64,000 nt of DNA from Desulfovibrio sp. UIB00 (lineage in GTDB: Bacteria > Desulfobacterota > Desulfovibrionia > Desulfovibrionales > Desulfovibrionaceae): the NCBI RefSeq assembly GCF_022508225.1, contig NZ_JAETXJ010000005.1, positions 124,001 through 188,000 on the forward strand, written 5' to 3'. Below, in pieces: positions 7,879 to 16,997 of this stretch. Each line of letters opens with the position of its first letter. The stretch's first letter is position 1. Made by a program: the position numbers and the translations under genes. A model generated the notes under the pieces. The model was not told where the DNA came from and made no database searches. It was given only the letters and a program-made list of their open reading frames with translations.

Positions 7879-9078
7879 ATGAGTACGGATCTTAAGAGCA
7901 TGCATATGGGTCAGATCACCTCGTTCTTTATCCCCAACGTCACCCTGGTGGGCGAGGGATGTTCCAAAGAGATTCCTGCTCGATTGAAGAGCATCAATGG
8001 TGCGAAGCCGCTGGTTGTAACTGACCAGGGTATCGTCAATGCCGGTATCCTTAAAGTGATCACCGACATCCTTGATGCCGCCAAGATGAAGTATGCCATA
8101 TACGATAAGACCATCCCGAACCCCACGGATAAAAACGTTGCAGAAGCTTTTGACCTGTACAAAAAGGAAAAGTGCGACAGCATCGTTACCCTTGGCGGCG
8201 GCAGCTCGCATGACTGCGGCAAGGGCGTAGGCTTTTTGGCTGGCAACGGTGGCAAGATTCATGACTATGAAGGCGTGGACAAGTCCAAAAAGCCCTTCCC
8301 CCCGTATGTTGCTGTTAATACCACCGCTGGCACCGCCTCTGAAATGACGCGTTTCTGCATTATCACCGACACCTCGCGCAAGGTGAAAATGGCCATTGTT
8401 GACTGGCGCTGTACCCCCAGCGTGGCCATTGACGATCCCGTCCTGATGATGGGCATGCCCCCGGCCCTGACCGCAGCCACCGGCATGGACGCCCTGACCC
8501 ACGCCGTGGAAGCCTACGTTTCCACTGCCGCCACGCCCATGACCGATGCCTGCGCTGAAAAGGCCATGGAATACATCAACCGGTACCTGCGCCGCGCCGT
8601 TGCCAACGGCCGGGACAAGGAAGCCCGCGAAGGCATGTGCTATGCCCAGTATCTGGCTGGTATGGCCTTCAACAATGCCAGCCTCGGCCACGTGCACGCC
8701 ATGGCTCACCAGCTTGGCGGCTTCTATGACCTGCCCCACGGCGAATGCAACGCCATTCTGCTGCCCCATGTGTGCGAATACAACCGCATCTCCAGCCGTC
8801 GCCGCTTTGGCCGCATTGCCCAGCTTCTGGGCGAACTCACCCAGGGCATCAGCGCTGACGAAGCCTCTCGCAAAGCCATCACCGCCATCAACATCCTGTC
8901 CAAGGACGTGGGCATCCCTGATGGCCTGATCGCCCTTGGCAAGAAATACGGCAAGGAAGTACGCGAAGCCGATATCCCCACAATGACCGCCAACGCCCAG
9001 AAGGACGCCTGCGGCCTTACCAACCCCCGCTCCATGACGGATGCGGCTGTGGCGGCTATCTACAAGGCGGCCCTGTAA
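7879..9078 (+). CDS. Iron-containing alcohol dehydrogenase
   Basis: A 399-residue group III alcohol dehydrogenase with AAAGGAG upstream of the ATG. The N-terminal Rossmann-like half has the NAD-binding GGGSSHDCGKG. The C-terminal half carries the metal ligands in the usual spacing: Asp204 and His208 in GMDALTHAVEAY, His273 in HAMAHQLGG and His287 in LPHGECN. The family oxidises or forms short-chain alcohols with NAD+/NADH in the cytoplasm. In Desulfovibrio related enzymes are highly expressed and take part in ethanol and aldehyde metabolism; that is family knowledge. It is monocistronic, with two terminators downstream and a long AT-rich leader upstream. Confidence 0.95.
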   Translation: MSTDLKSMHMGQITSFFIPNVTLVGEGCSKEIPARLKSINGAKPLVVTDQGIVNAGILKVITDILDAAKMKYAIYDKTIPNPTDKNVAEAFDLYKKEKCDSIVTLGGGSSHDCGKGVGFLAGNGGKIHDYEGVDKSKKPFPPYVAVNTTAGTASEMTRFCIITDTSRKVKMAIVDWRCTPSVAIDDPVLMMGMPPALTAATGMDALTHAVEAYVSTAATPMTDACAEKAMEYINRYLRRAVANGRDKEAREGMCYAQYLAGMAFNNASLGHVHAMAHQLGGFYDLPHGECNAILLPHVCEYNRISSRRRFGRIAQLLGELTQGISADEASRKAITAINILSKDVGIPDGLIALGKKYGKEVREADIPTMTANAQKDACGLTNPRSMTDAAVAAIYKAAL

Positions 9079-9158
9079 TACAGTGTCCTCCAGAATGTAG
9101 GCCGTTTGCCTGATCCCCCATTGCGGGGCAGGCCTTTGGCAGACATCGCGGTATGAAA

Positions 9159-9186
9159 AACGGCGCGGACTTTCCGCGCCGTTTTT
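9159..9186 (+). terminator. Terminator after alcohol dehydrogenase
   Basis: AACGGCGCGG / CCGCGCCGTT stem with a 5-nt loop and a T run, about 80 bp past the stop codon. Confidence 0.85.
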
Positions 9187-9290
9187 CTTGCTCTTTGCGT
9201 TGTGCTCTACGGCAAGCCTCACGGCGCATTTTTGTTCCGCGTATCTGGCGGGGTATGAAATGAAAAACTGCGTGGCTTTGCCCCATAACA

Positions 9291-9321
9291 AAAAAGCGGC
9301 ATGGAACCCATGCCGCTTTTT
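9291..9321. terminator. Bidirectional terminator between alcohol dehydrogenase and yedF
   Basis: GCGGCATGG / CCATGCCGC with a 3-nt loop, flanked by five A on the left and five T on the right. It can stop transcription from both sides; yedF ends just to its right on the minus strand. Confidence 0.8.
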
Positions 9322-9357
9322 GCGTGTTAAGGCAGCCCATGCCCGAGGGGCAGGGGC

Positions 9358-9963
9358 TCAGGGACGGATGACTTTGTCTGCCAGGTCAAGGCTGGTGACA
9401 ATATCAAGCATGTTTGAGGTGTCGCCCACTTGCTTGGCTTCCAGCAGACCAAAGTGCGCAAGGCAGGTGCCGCACACAAGCACAGAAACGCCATCGGTTG
9501 CCATTTTTTTCAGGGCATCCAACGCAGGGCCAGGCTGGGATGCAAGTTTAACGCCGCCGTTGATCAGTACAATACGCCACAGGCGAGGCCCGAGCTCCGG
9601 CAAGGTTGCCACAAAATTGCCCATGAGTTTGGCGCCCAGCCCGTCATCGCCACGGCCAATGGTCTCAGTGGTGATGAGTACCAGCGTCCGGTTGGTTTCA
9701 CCCAGAGGGCGTGATGCTTCTTCGGCCTGCTGCGGAGCGGATGCCGCAGATTCACCAGCACTCGCCGTGATGCGCCAGCAGTCGGGGCCTTCCTGGCTGG
9801 CAGCAACAGTAAAGCCGCGACCTTCCAGAAAGCGCCGCACGTTTTCCCGGGCAGGCTCGTTGTCCACCAGTACTTCCAGGGCATTTGCTCCTGCTGCCAG
9901 GGCGTCGCGGGTGCGCATGACGGGCTGGGGGCAGGCCAGCCCTCTGCAATCAAATTGTTCCAT
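9358..9963 (-). CDS. yedF: YedF-type sulfurtransferase-like protein (TusA + DsrE-like)
   Basis: The start is set at 9963, where GAGGATATTC precedes the ATG; a start 18 bp further upstream has no ribosome-binding site. The 201-residue product begins with a TusA/SirA domain (1-70) containing the CPxP motif (GLACPQPV, Cys11). It ends in a DsrE-like domain (about 95-201) with a CGTC pair (VLVCGTCLAHFG). This two-domain layout is that of YedF, linked by family knowledge to selenium metabolism and sulfur relay. No selenium genes are adjacent here, so a general sulfur-transfer role is equally possible. Confidence 0.88.
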   Translation of the reverse strand: MEQFDCRGLACPQPVMRTRDALAAGANALEVLVDNEPARENVRRFLEGRGFTVAASQEGPDCWRITASAGESAASAPQQAEEASRPLGETNRTLVLITTETIGRGDDGLGAKLMGNFVATLPELGPRLWRIVLINGGVKLASQPGPALDALKKMATDGVSVLVCGTCLAHFGLLEAKQVGDTSNMLDIVTSLDLADKVIRP

Positions 9964-10061
9964 GAATATCCTCCTGAGCATGATATCTGCGATTTACAAC
10001 TATTAGGGGTAAGGGTAGTTAGAAAAAAGCCGATAAGCAAGACAAACTAAGGTAGGCATAT

Positions 10062-11729
10062 ATGGGCATTGCGCTTCAGGTAGTAATCATTGCCGCTTTG
10101 GGCGGTTTGGCCGCTTTGGGTGGTATACAGGGTATAAGCTGGCTGGTGGTCGGCATTATTTTTGTCTGCGCCGGTGCAAACATCTGGCTCTGGCTGAGCG
10201 GGCGTTCCCGCGCTGCCCGTCTGGCACAGTATCTGGAGGCTCAGACTTCAGCGCCAGCTGCTGATGGCGATGTGGAACAGCGGGCCATGCAGTGCATTGA
10301 AAGCCTGCGTGAAACGCTGAAAACCAAGGCGGACGCTCAGGTTGTGGAATCCTTGCAGGCGCAGAACAGCGAACTCGCCAAGCAGCTCAAGGAATCTGAG
10401 GAACTTGTCGTAACCTTGCGCGGGCGGCGCGAAAAGGGCGTTATCGCCCTGCACAAGGCCCACTCGGTGTGCACCAGACTTTCTGGCGACATGCGCAAGC
10501 TTGCCAGCCTCATTACGGACGTGAACGGCGGCGTTGCCGTGCAGCGTGACAGGCTGGAGGAAACAGGCGCGGCAATGGAGCGCGTGGCCGATTCTGCCAG
10601 TCAGGCCTCCCTGCGTGTGCGTGAACTTTCCGAGAGCGCCCAGAATTCAAGCGCCAGCGCAGCCACGGGCGAGCAGGAAGTGGAAGGCGCTGTTGGCTCC
10701 ATTGACAGTGTGCGTGACACCATCGTGCAACTCAAGGAAGCCATGGCTGGTCTGGGCGAAAAAGCTAGCAATATCGGTCAGGTCATGAGCGTCATCAACG
10801 AAGTGGCGGATCAGACCAATCTGCTGGCCCTCAACGCCGCCATTGAAGCGGCGCGCGCTGGCGAGGCCGGGCGCGGATTTGCCGTGGTGGCCGACGAGGT
10901 GCGCAAGCTGGCTGAAAAAACCATGGGTGCCACCAAGGAAGTCGAGGAGGCCGTAAAGGCCATTCAGGATGAAACACGGCGTAATGTGCTGACTGTGGAC
11001 AAGGCCGCGCAACTGAGCGTGGACGCGGCAGACAAGGCCACCAATGCCGGTGATGTGATGCGTACTATTCTGCAAAGCATGGCGGATACCGCCGGGCACC
11101 TTGCCAGCATCGCTGCCGGTGCCGCCGAGCAGTCCGAGCAGAGCGCCGGAACCAGCGGAGCGCTGGAAGAAGTCCGAGAGGTGGCAGAGAGCACCTCCAA
11201 AAACATGGAGATGTTTACTGCCTCGCTGCTGACGTTCCAGAGCGGCATGGAAGAGCTGGATATGATCGTCAATGCGCTTGTTGCAGGCGACTTTGATCAG
11301 GCCCTCTCCGACAAGTTCGTGGAGTGGACGCCCAAGCTTGAACTGCATGTGCCCCTGGTGGACAGGGAACACAAGCTGCTGGTGGAATATATCAACGAAC
11401 TGCATCAGGCCATGACGCATAACAAGCCTGTGTCTGAAATGATCACGGTGCTCAAAAAGCTGCGCGATTACACGGCCACCCACTTTGGCGATGAAGAAAG
11501 GCTGTTCAATGTTCCCGCCTACAAGGCCGCAGCGGAGCATATGAAGATTCATAAAAAGTTTGTCGCCAAGCTGGATGAGGTGGAAGAGCAGTTGCGCATG
11601 GGCACCGCCACTGTGAGCATGGATCTGCTGACCTTCCTCAAGGATTGGCTGGTACAGCACATCATGGGCACAGACCCCACCTATTTGCCCTACCTCAAGC
11701 CTGAGGACAAGGAACCCGCTAAGCGGTAG
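10062..11729 (+). CDS. Methyl-accepting chemotaxis protein with C-terminal hemerythrin domain
   Basis: 555 residues. Two N-terminal hydrophobic segments (about 2-22 and 25-46) form a membrane hairpin with almost no periplasmic domain. A coiled coil leads to the MCP signalling domain, whose tip is near 245-285 ([14 protein letters not shown], then [17 protein letters not shown]). Residues about 425-545 form a bacteriohemerythrin with di-iron ligands visible in [22 protein letters not shown] and the late HIMGTD. The receptor therefore senses from the cytoplasm, most likely O2 or redox state, as in the Desulfovibrio DcrH group. It is monocistronic, with a terminator 34 bp after the stop. Confidence 0.93.
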   Translation: MGIALQVVIIAALGGLAALGGIQGISWLVVGIIFVCAGANIWLWLSGRSRAARLAQYLEAQTSAPAADGDVEQRAMQCIESLRETLKTKADAQVVESLQAQNSELAKQLKESEELVVTLRGRREKGVIALHKAHSVCTRLSGDMRKLASLITDVNGGVAVQRDRLEETGAAMERVADSASQASLRVRELSESAQNSSASAATGEQEVEGAVGSIDSVRDTIVQLKEAMAGLGEKASNIGQVMSVINEVADQTNLLALNAAIEAARAGEAGRGFAVVADEVRKLAEKTMGATKEVEEAVKAIQDETRRNVLTVDKAAQLSVDAADKATNAGDVMRTILQSMADTAGHLASIAAGAAEQSEQSAGTSGALEEVREVAESTSKNMEMFTASLLTFQSGMEELDMIVNALVAGDFDQALSDKFVEWTPKLELHVPLVDREHKLLVEYINELHQAMTHNKPVSEMITVLKKLRDYTATHFGDEERLFNVPAYKAAAEHMKIHKKFVAKLDEVEEQLRMGTATVSMDLLTFLKDWLVQHIMGTDPTYLPYLKPEDKEPAKR

Positions 11730-11762
11730 TCATAAAATCAAAGATTTTTTATGCAAGCAAAG

Positions 11763-11783
11763 AAGCCCCGAAAGGGGCTTTTT
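11763..11783 (+). terminator. Terminator after MCP-hemerythrin
   Basis: AAGCCCC-GAAA-GGGGCTT followed by TTT; a GAAA tetraloop hairpin. Confidence 0.8.
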
Positions 11784-11803
11784 GCTTGCGTGCGGAACCC
11801 TAC

Positions 11804-11840
11804 AAAAAAGGGGCCGTCACGCCGGGCATGCGTGACGGCC
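11804..11840 (-). terminator. Terminator after the acyltransferase gene
   Basis: On the minus strand GGCCGTCACGC and GCGTGACGGCC form an 11-bp stem with a 7-nt loop, then CC and six T. It lies 133 bp beyond the acyltransferase stop. Confidence 0.75.
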
Positions 11841-11972
11841 TCTGTGCGCAGGTGGCGCTTCAGAACAATATTTCTTCCTGTCCCCTTTCTGAGCCTGGAA
11901 TAAAGATAAAAATTTCAGAGGGAGGGGACGAAAGGGGCACGCTTTCACAGAACATCCCGCTGCAGGTCTGCC

Positions 11973-13727
11973 CTACGCGGGCCAGCTGCCCTCGCGAAGT
12001 CTGCGCATGCCTTCCTCTCCCACATAGCGGCGCAACTGCTTGTCAGGGGCGTTGAGCAGATCCACCACCAGCAGGGCATCAAGGGTCCCAAAGGTTCTGT
12101 CTTCGTGAAAGGCGGCAATGCGCCCACCCAATTGCAGGTAGTGCTTAAAAAGGATGGGCAGGGTGCGCCCGCCCTCCATCTGCCGCACCAGCGCGTTGAC
12201 GGACTTGTAATCAAGATGCTGGGCAAAGGGCAGTTCTTCCCGCAGCTTGCGGGGCTGTTTGCCGTGCACCAGACTTGCCAGAGGCGTATCCCAGTGGCGC
12301 AGGCGCAGGTGCCGCCAGAGCAGGTCTACCGATTGCGGGCGATAGTTGAGACCAATGCTGGCAGGGCCAAAGAGGGTACGCACGCCATTACGCAGGGCCA
12401 TCTGCCCAATACCCTTCCATAGCAGAAGCAGGGGAGTGTAATCGCGCTGATATTCAGGGCAGACAAAGGCGCGTCCAAGCTCCAGCGCATTGCCGCATTG
12501 GCGGAAAAATTCCGGCTCGTACTCAAAAAGCGAGGCAGTGTAGAGGTGTTTTTTGTCATACTGCCATGTTCCTTCTGGTCGCACCACTCGTGCCCGGTAT
12601 GAACCGGCAATGTTTTTGCCTTCTTCGTCCAGAAGCAGCAGGTGTGAATATTGCGGGTCGTAGCGGTCTGTATCCCGCGCCTGCCCAGATCCTTCCCCCA
12701 GCGCGCGAAAGGCCTCTTCGCGTCTTCTGGTCAGTTCGTCCAGCAGCAGGGGGGATTCGTTGCCCTCAAGCAGATAGACGCCGTAGCGGCCTTCGCGGGC
12801 CAGCATGCGGTTTTCCGGCAGGGCGGCAAGGCTGACCATGATATCCATCTTGGCAGCGGCAGGGGCCAGGGGCAGGCAATTGGCTGCATGCCCGGCTGCA
12901 CCGTGTTCAGAACCCAGGGCAGAGCGGCAAAGCCCCAAACAGTGGGTGCGCTGCTCGTGGTTCAGCCCGGTCAGAATTTCTGCGGGGATGGCCTCGCCCA
13001 CGATCATGCGGGCGGTGCTTCCCCTTTGTCTGAACAAGGTATTGGGCAGCAGAACCTCGCCGACGTTTTCCTTGAGCGCTGTTGCAGCGATAAACAGGGC
13101 GTTCTGCCGTACGCCCATATGCAAGGGAACAAAATTCAGGCCGGGGATATCGGCATTGCGCCCGCCAAGCCTGCTGAGCAGGCGCGACCATGGCTGCTCA
13201 GCAATGCCGCGTCCCAATTGCCAGCGGGCCACACGCCCGGAGGGGAAAATACCCAGTGCGCCGCCCGCCCGCAGGTGGGTCATGGCTGCGCGCAACACTG
13301 CGGCGTTGGCGGCTGCGCCGCCAGAAAGATTCAGGGGCAACAGCATGGGGGCAAGTTGCGCCAGTTGGGGAATGCGCAGCAAGGCATCGCTGGCAAGAAT
13401 TTTGAGATCGGGACGTGCCTTGCCGCAGAGCGCAGCAAGCATCAACCCTTCAAGCGCGCCGGAGGGGTGGTTGGCAAAAAGCACCACCGGTCCGTGGGCA
13501 GGAATGCGCTCCAGATCGCCGCGCAGGCATTCCGTACGGACATCCAGCGCAGTGAGGCAGGCGGTGGCAAAGGTTTGAGGGTCGCCGCACTGGGGCAGTG
13601 TGTCGGCCATTTTTTCCAACCGGGCGAAACCCGAAAGCTGACGGGCCAGGGCGCGGGCCAGCCGCCCGACGCTTCTGACCAGCGGGCGGCCAGGTGCAAG
13701 GGGTAAAATATCAGCATTGCCGGGCAT
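11973..13727 (-). CDS. Bifunctional acyltransferase, OlsF-like (PlsC-type plus GNAT-type domain)
   Basis: 584 residues, starting at an ATG with AGGAG upstream. The N-terminal half (about 50-280) is a PlsC-like acyltransferase with the block NHPSGALEG (His then acidic residue) and a later FPSGR. The C-terminal half (about 315-560) is an OlsB-like N-acyltransferase of the hemolysin/GNAT type, with DRYDPQYSHLLLLD, LELGRAFVCPEYQ and LFGPASIG. This fusion is the layout of OlsF, which makes ornithine lipids in one protein: N-acylation by the C-terminal half, then O-acylation by the N-terminal half. The amino-acid head group cannot be read from sequence. Ornithine-type lipids replace phospholipids in some bacteria; the role here is inferred. 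Confidence 0.82.
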   Translation of the reverse strand: MPGNADILPLAPGRPLVRSVGRLARALARQLSGFARLEKMADTLPQCGDPQTFATACLTALDVRTECLRGDLERIPAHGPVVLFANHPSGALEGLMLAALCGKARPDLKILASDALLRIPQLAQLAPMLLPLNLSGGAAANAAVLRAAMTHLRAGGALGIFPSGRVARWQLGRGIAEQPWSRLLSRLGGRNADIPGLNFVPLHMGVRQNALFIAATALKENVGEVLLPNTLFRQRGSTARMIVGEAIPAEILTGLNHEQRTHCLGLCRSALGSEHGAAGHAANCLPLAPAAAKMDIMVSLAALPENRMLAREGRYGVYLLEGNESPLLLDELTRRREEAFRALGEGSGQARDTDRYDPQYSHLLLLDEEGKNIAGSYRARVVRPEGTWQYDKKHLYTASLFEYEPEFFRQCGNALELGRAFVCPEYQRDYTPLLLLWKGIGQMALRNGVRTLFGPASIGLNYRPQSVDLLWRHLRLRHWDTPLASLVHGKQPRKLREELPFAQHLDYKSVNALVRQMEGGRTLPILFKHYLQLGGRIAAFHEDRTFGTLDALLVVDLLNAPDKQLRRYVGEEGMRRLREGSWPA

Positions 13728-13836
13728 GGGGATTCTCCTGTGCTTGGGCTGGGCATGCGCGTGGGCGCATACCCGGCTGGTTCCGTTTCCTGCGCGTGGC
13801 GGCGAGCCGGGCCGGGCGAGGGTAATTTTCGTATGT

Positions 13837-14232
13837 CTAACAGTATTCGGCGCACACTTCCTGAGGAAGCGGCGTGGCCTTCATCTGGATCATATTTGTG
13901 CGCAGATCGTTTTCAATGTTCTGCTGGCATTCGCAGCAGCGGGTCGCCCCTGGTGCGGCCATGAGGCGGGCTAGGGGAATCTCTTCGCCGCATTCTTCGC
14001 AGCGGCGGGGGCCGCCGTGCCGCAGGAGCGCCACAAGGCTCTGGAGTTCACGAATGCGCTGGGAGCTGCGGCGGGCGCTGCAATGGGCTATGTGGGCCGC
14101 CTCAAGGTGGCTGGCTGCGTCCAGTTCGTCCGCGCAGTGCTGAGCCTGAAAAACATCGCGCAGCAGGGTGAGACGGTGCATTTCTTCGTTCAGTTCGCCC
14201 TGAAGACGCTGCAAAGTGTGCAAATTGTCCAT
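13837..14232 (-). CDS. DksA/TraR-type zinc finger protein
   Basis: 131 residues. The first ~85 form a helical hairpin-like region rich in Glu, Leu and His. A C4 zinc finger follows at about 88-112 (RCEECGEE and RCCECQQ). This is the TraR/DksA C-terminal fold, found in proteins that enter the RNA polymerase secondary channel. It lacks the exact DxxDxA tip of DksA as far as I can see, so a role in transcription control is plausible but unproven. The gene is divergent from the regulator starting at 14480. Confidence 0.8.
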   Translation of the reverse strand: MDNLHTLQRLQGELNEEMHRLTLLRDVFQAQHCADELDAASHLEAAHIAHCSARRSSQRIRELQSLVALLRHGGPRRCEECGEEIPLARLMAAPGATRCCECQQNIENDLRTNMIQMKATPLPQEVCAEYC

Positions 14233-14404
14233 GTCTGCCTCCTCCGGAGAATTTCCGATGGTTGAACTGTTGCTCTTGGGGCATCATGAATGTGCTGGTT
14301 TGCGTTATGGTGACGCCCATGTGAACTTGTGCGTCATGTTGGCGGCAAAGTGGTGGAGGCGGAGGCTGTGCTTTCTGAACAGATGCAGCTCAAGGGAAGA
14401 TTTG

Positions 14405-14433
14405 TTGACAGGGGGGTGTTTGTGCAATAATTT
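14405..14433 (+). promoter_or_regulatory. Promoter of the YheO/DauR-like regulator
   Basis: TTGACA, 17-bp spacer, TAATTT. The predicted start of transcription falls at about 14440, so an upstream ATG at 14438 would have no leader. This favours the GTG at 14480. Confidence 0.7.
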
Positions 14434-14479
14434 TCTCATGCATATAATTTATCATCACGATGTAGCCAAGGAGGAAGTT

Positions 14480-15151
14480 GTGTCCGAATATAGAAAGCCC
14501 TCAACATTAGAGCGGTTTATCCCTATTGTGGACTTTCTGGGCGCTTTTTTGGGTGCGGACTGTGAAGTTGTGCTGCACGATGCCACCAGGCCGGACAGCT
14601 CCGTGCTTGCGATAGCCAACAGCCATATAAGCGGACGCCGTGTGGGATCGCCCATTACGGATATGGCGTTGCGGCTTATCAAGGACGGTACCTGGATGAC
14701 CGCGCCTTTTATTACGGGCTATAAAACGCAGAGCAAGGATGGTCGTCAGCTCCATTCGGCAACATATTTTATCCGTGAAGACGATGGTTCTTTGGCGGGG
14801 ATGTTATGTCTCAACATGGATGCGGCCCCGCTGATTGAGGCGCGCGATCTGCTTGAGCGCTTCATATCGCGAGCGCGAATGGAAAAGCCCAGGTCAGATG
14901 TTGAAAATGGGCATCCTCTTGAAACATTCGCTGAATCGCTGGAAGACCTGACCAGCAGTATTATCCAGCAAGCAGTGAATGGCGCGGATATCCCGCCGGA
15001 TCGCATGACGGCAGATGAAAAAATAGCTATTGTACGCACCCTTAACGAAAAAGGAGTATTTTTGCTTAAAGGTGCGGTGGCGGTTGTGGCGCGCCATCTG
15101 GCAGCATCTGAGGCCACCGTTTACAGGTATCTGCAACGGGTTTCTTCCTGA
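14480..15151 (+). CDS. YheO/DauR-like PAS and helix-turn-helix regulator
   Basis: The start is a GTG preceded by AAGGAGG; the product is 223 residues. Residues about 8-125 match the YheO-like PAS domain (FIPIVDFLGAFLGADCEVVLHD, here cited only as its opening part FIPIVDFLGAFLG). The C-terminal ~60 residues form the DauR-type DNA-binding domain, ending in HLAASEATVYRYL, a clear recognition helix. Such regulators control amino-acid catabolism (DauR represses D-arginine use). The next three genes encode RidA, an amino-acid-type symporter and a cysteine desulfidase, so this protein probably responds to cysteine or a related amino acid. Its promoter shares spacing and -10 sequence with that of ridA. 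Confidence 0.85.
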   Translation: MSEYRKPSTLERFIPIVDFLGAFLGADCEVVLHDATRPDSSVLAIANSHISGRRVGSPITDMALRLIKDGTWMTAPFITGYKTQSKDGRQLHSATYFIREDDGSLAGMLCLNMDAAPLIEARDLLERFISRARMEKPRSDVENGHPLETFAESLEDLTSSIIQQAVNGADIPPDRMTADEKIAIVRTLNEKGVFLLKGAVAVVARHLAASEATVYRYLQRVSS

Positions 15152-15186
15152 AGTGTTTTCCGCACACATGATTTTTTTCTATCATA

Positions 15187-15215
15187 TTGACAAAAAATTA
15201 TTATCAAGATAATTT
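15187..15215 (+). promoter_or_regulatory. Promoter of the ridA-symporter-desulfidase operon
   Basis: TTGACA at 15187-15192, 17-bp spacer, TAATTT at 15210-15215. It lies 100 bp upstream of ridA and just after the regulator gene, so the operon can be transcribed separately from its regulator. Confidence 0.75.
15200..15213. promoter_or_regulatory. Candidate operator palindrome over the -10 box
   Basis: ATTATC-AA-GATAAT is a perfect 6+6 palindrome that overlaps the spacer and -10 box of the operon promoter. A repressor bound here would block RNA polymerase. Assignment to the adjacent YheO/DauR-like regulator is inference. Confidence 0.5.
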
Positions 15216-15314
15216 TGTTTCACTGCGATAGCTGTGCTTGCAGGGCGTGTGGTCTCCTTAACGGGGCAGCGCATAACATCTTGTTTTAACAACTTGTTAA
15301 GGAGAATCCGTCAA

Positions 15315-15689
15315 ATGTCTCAGCGTATTGCAACGGAAAAGGCCCCAGCAGCCATTGGCCCGTACTCTCAGGGTATGGTCTGCGGCACCCTTCTTTTTAC
15401 ATCCGGTCAGATACCCGTTGATCCTTCCACCAAGGCTGTGCCCGACGATGTGGCTGCTCAGGCCCGGCAGTCGCTGGAAAATGTCAAGGCCGTTGTGGAA
15501 GCTGGCGGCAGCAGCATGGACCGTGTGGTAAAAACTACGGTGTTTCTGGCTGATATGGGTGATTTCGCCGCTGTGAATCAGGTGTACTCCACCTATTTTG
15601 CAGAGCCTTTTCCTGCCCGGAGTTGCGTACAGGTTGCGGCCTTGCCTCTTGGCGTAAAGGTCGAGATTGAAGCAATCGCCGCCCTGTAG
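15315..15689 (+). CDS. ridA: RidA family enamine/imine deaminase
   Basis: The ATG at 15315 follows AAGGAGAATCCGTCAA; the product is 124 residues, the normal family length. Motifs include APAAIGPYSQG near the N-terminus, FTSGQIPVDP, and the C-terminal FPARSCVQVAALPLG with the catalytic Arg of the family. RidA hydrolyses reactive 2-aminoacrylate to pyruvate and ammonia. That intermediate is released when cysteine is desulfurised, so its place in one operon with a cysteine desulfidase makes chemical sense. Confidence 0.93.
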   Translation: MSQRIATEKAPAAIGPYSQGMVCGTLLFTSGQIPVDPSTKAVPDDVAAQARQSLENVKAVVEAGGSSMDRVVKTTVFLADMGDFAAVNQVYSTYFAEPFPARSCVQVAALPLGVKVEIEAIAAL

Positions 15690-15765
15690 GCGTAAGTGGG
15701 CTTAGCTGTCTGAGCATCGGCGGCATGGGGCCGCTGAACGGTACTTCATCGTCAGGAGACACCAC

Positions 15766-16950
15766 ATGTCCAAGAGCAAGAACGAATTCGGTCTTATTCT
15801 CAAGCTGCTGGCAGGCATTGTCATTGGCGCACTGATCGGTTTTGCGGCCAATGAAAATGTCATGCAGGTTGTAATGTCTCTCAAGTATGTTCTGGGCCAG
15901 ATAATCTTTTACACCGTGCCGCTCGTTATCATTGCGTTCATTGCGCCTGCCATTACCCGGCTTGGACAGAACGCCAGCCGCATGTTGATTGCGGCGCTGG
16001 TCATTGCTTACATTTCTTCCGTAGGCGCGGCCACCATGTCTTGTCTCGCCGGATACGCCATTATTCCCCATTTGTCCGTTCCCACGGCGGTGGCGGCCCT
16101 GCATCCTCTGCCCGATGTGCTCTTCAAGCTGGATATCCCCCCGGTCATGCCGGTCATGACAGCCTTGGTAACGGCTATTCTCATTGGCATAGCATCGCTG
16201 TGGACACGTGCTGAAATCATGGTGCGCCTGCTGGACGAGCTGGAAGCCATCATGCTCAAGATCGTGAGCAACGTGGTCATTCCCCTGTTGCCGCTCTTTA
16301 TTGCCGCCACCTTTGCCGGACTCGCCTACGAAGGTAGCCTCACGCGGCAGCTTCCCGTATTCTTGAAAGTTATCATTCTTGTGTTGCTCGGGCACTACAT
16401 TTGGCTTGCCGTGCTGTACTCTATTGCCGGTATTGTGTCTGGTCGCAATCCCCTTGAGGTGCTGCGCCACTATGGCCCGGCCTACCTTACTGCTGTTGGC
16501 ACCATGTCCAGCGCGGCGACGCTGCCAGTTTCCCTTTCCTGCGCATCGCGATCTTCCGTACTTTCCAAGGAAATGGTGGAGTTCGCCGTGCCGCTTGGGG
16601 CGACAATCCATCTCTGCGGCTCCGTGCTGACGGAAACTTTTTTTGCCATGACTATTTCCATGTTGCTGTATGGCTATTTGCCCAGCCCGGCGACAATGGC
16701 GGTGTTTATTGCCCTGTTTGGGGTGTTCGCCATCGGTGCTCCTGGCGTGCCTGGCGGTACAGTAATGGCTTCTCTTGGCATTGTGGTGAGTGTGCTTGGT
16801 TTTGATCCTGCCGGGGTGGCCTTGCTGCTCGCCATATTTGCCCTTCAGGATAGCTTTGGCACTGCCTGCAACGTTACCGGCGATGGCGCAATGGCCCTGA
16901 TGCTGGAAGGCCTTTTCAACCGGTCAAAAGGCAAGGTCAGCCAAGCCTGA
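15766..16950 (+). CDS. Dicarboxylate/amino acid:cation symporter (SLC1/DAACS family)
   Basis: 394 residues with CAGGAG upstream of the ATG. The protein is almost entirely hydrophobic with about eight membrane segments and the two re-entrant loops of this family. The late block GTACNVTGDGAMALML corresponds to the family's substrate- and cation-binding segment near the C-terminus (NxTxDG). The family imports glutamate, aspartate, serine or similar solutes with Na+ or H+. Lying between ridA and a cysteine desulfidase, this member is a good candidate for cysteine or serine uptake, which is inference. Confidence 0.88.
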   Translation: MSKSKNEFGLILKLLAGIVIGALIGFAANENVMQVVMSLKYVLGQIIFYTVPLVIIAFIAPAITRLGQNASRMLIAALVIAYISSVGAATMSCLAGYAIIPHLSVPTAVAALHPLPDVLFKLDIPPVMPVMTALVTAILIGIASLWTRAEIMVRLLDELEAIMLKIVSNVVIPLLPLFIAATFAGLAYEGSLTRQLPVFLKVIILVLLGHYIWLAVLYSIAGIVSGRNPLEVLRHYGPAYLTAVGTMSSAATLPVSLSCASRSSVLSKEMVEFAVPLGATIHLCGSVLTETFFAMTISMLLYGYLPSPATMAVFIALFGVFAIGAPGVPGGTVMASLGIVVSVLGFDPAGVALLLAIFALQDSFGTACNVTGDGAMALMLEGLFNRSKGKVSQA

Positions 16951-16997
16951 AAATCATGAATATAACAACCCCCTGCAATAAATGCGAGGAAGCATAC

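Noticed and set aside
12651-13706. 351-codon open frame on the plus strand
   Set aside because: Antisense to the bifunctional acyltransferase, which has recognisable domain motifs.
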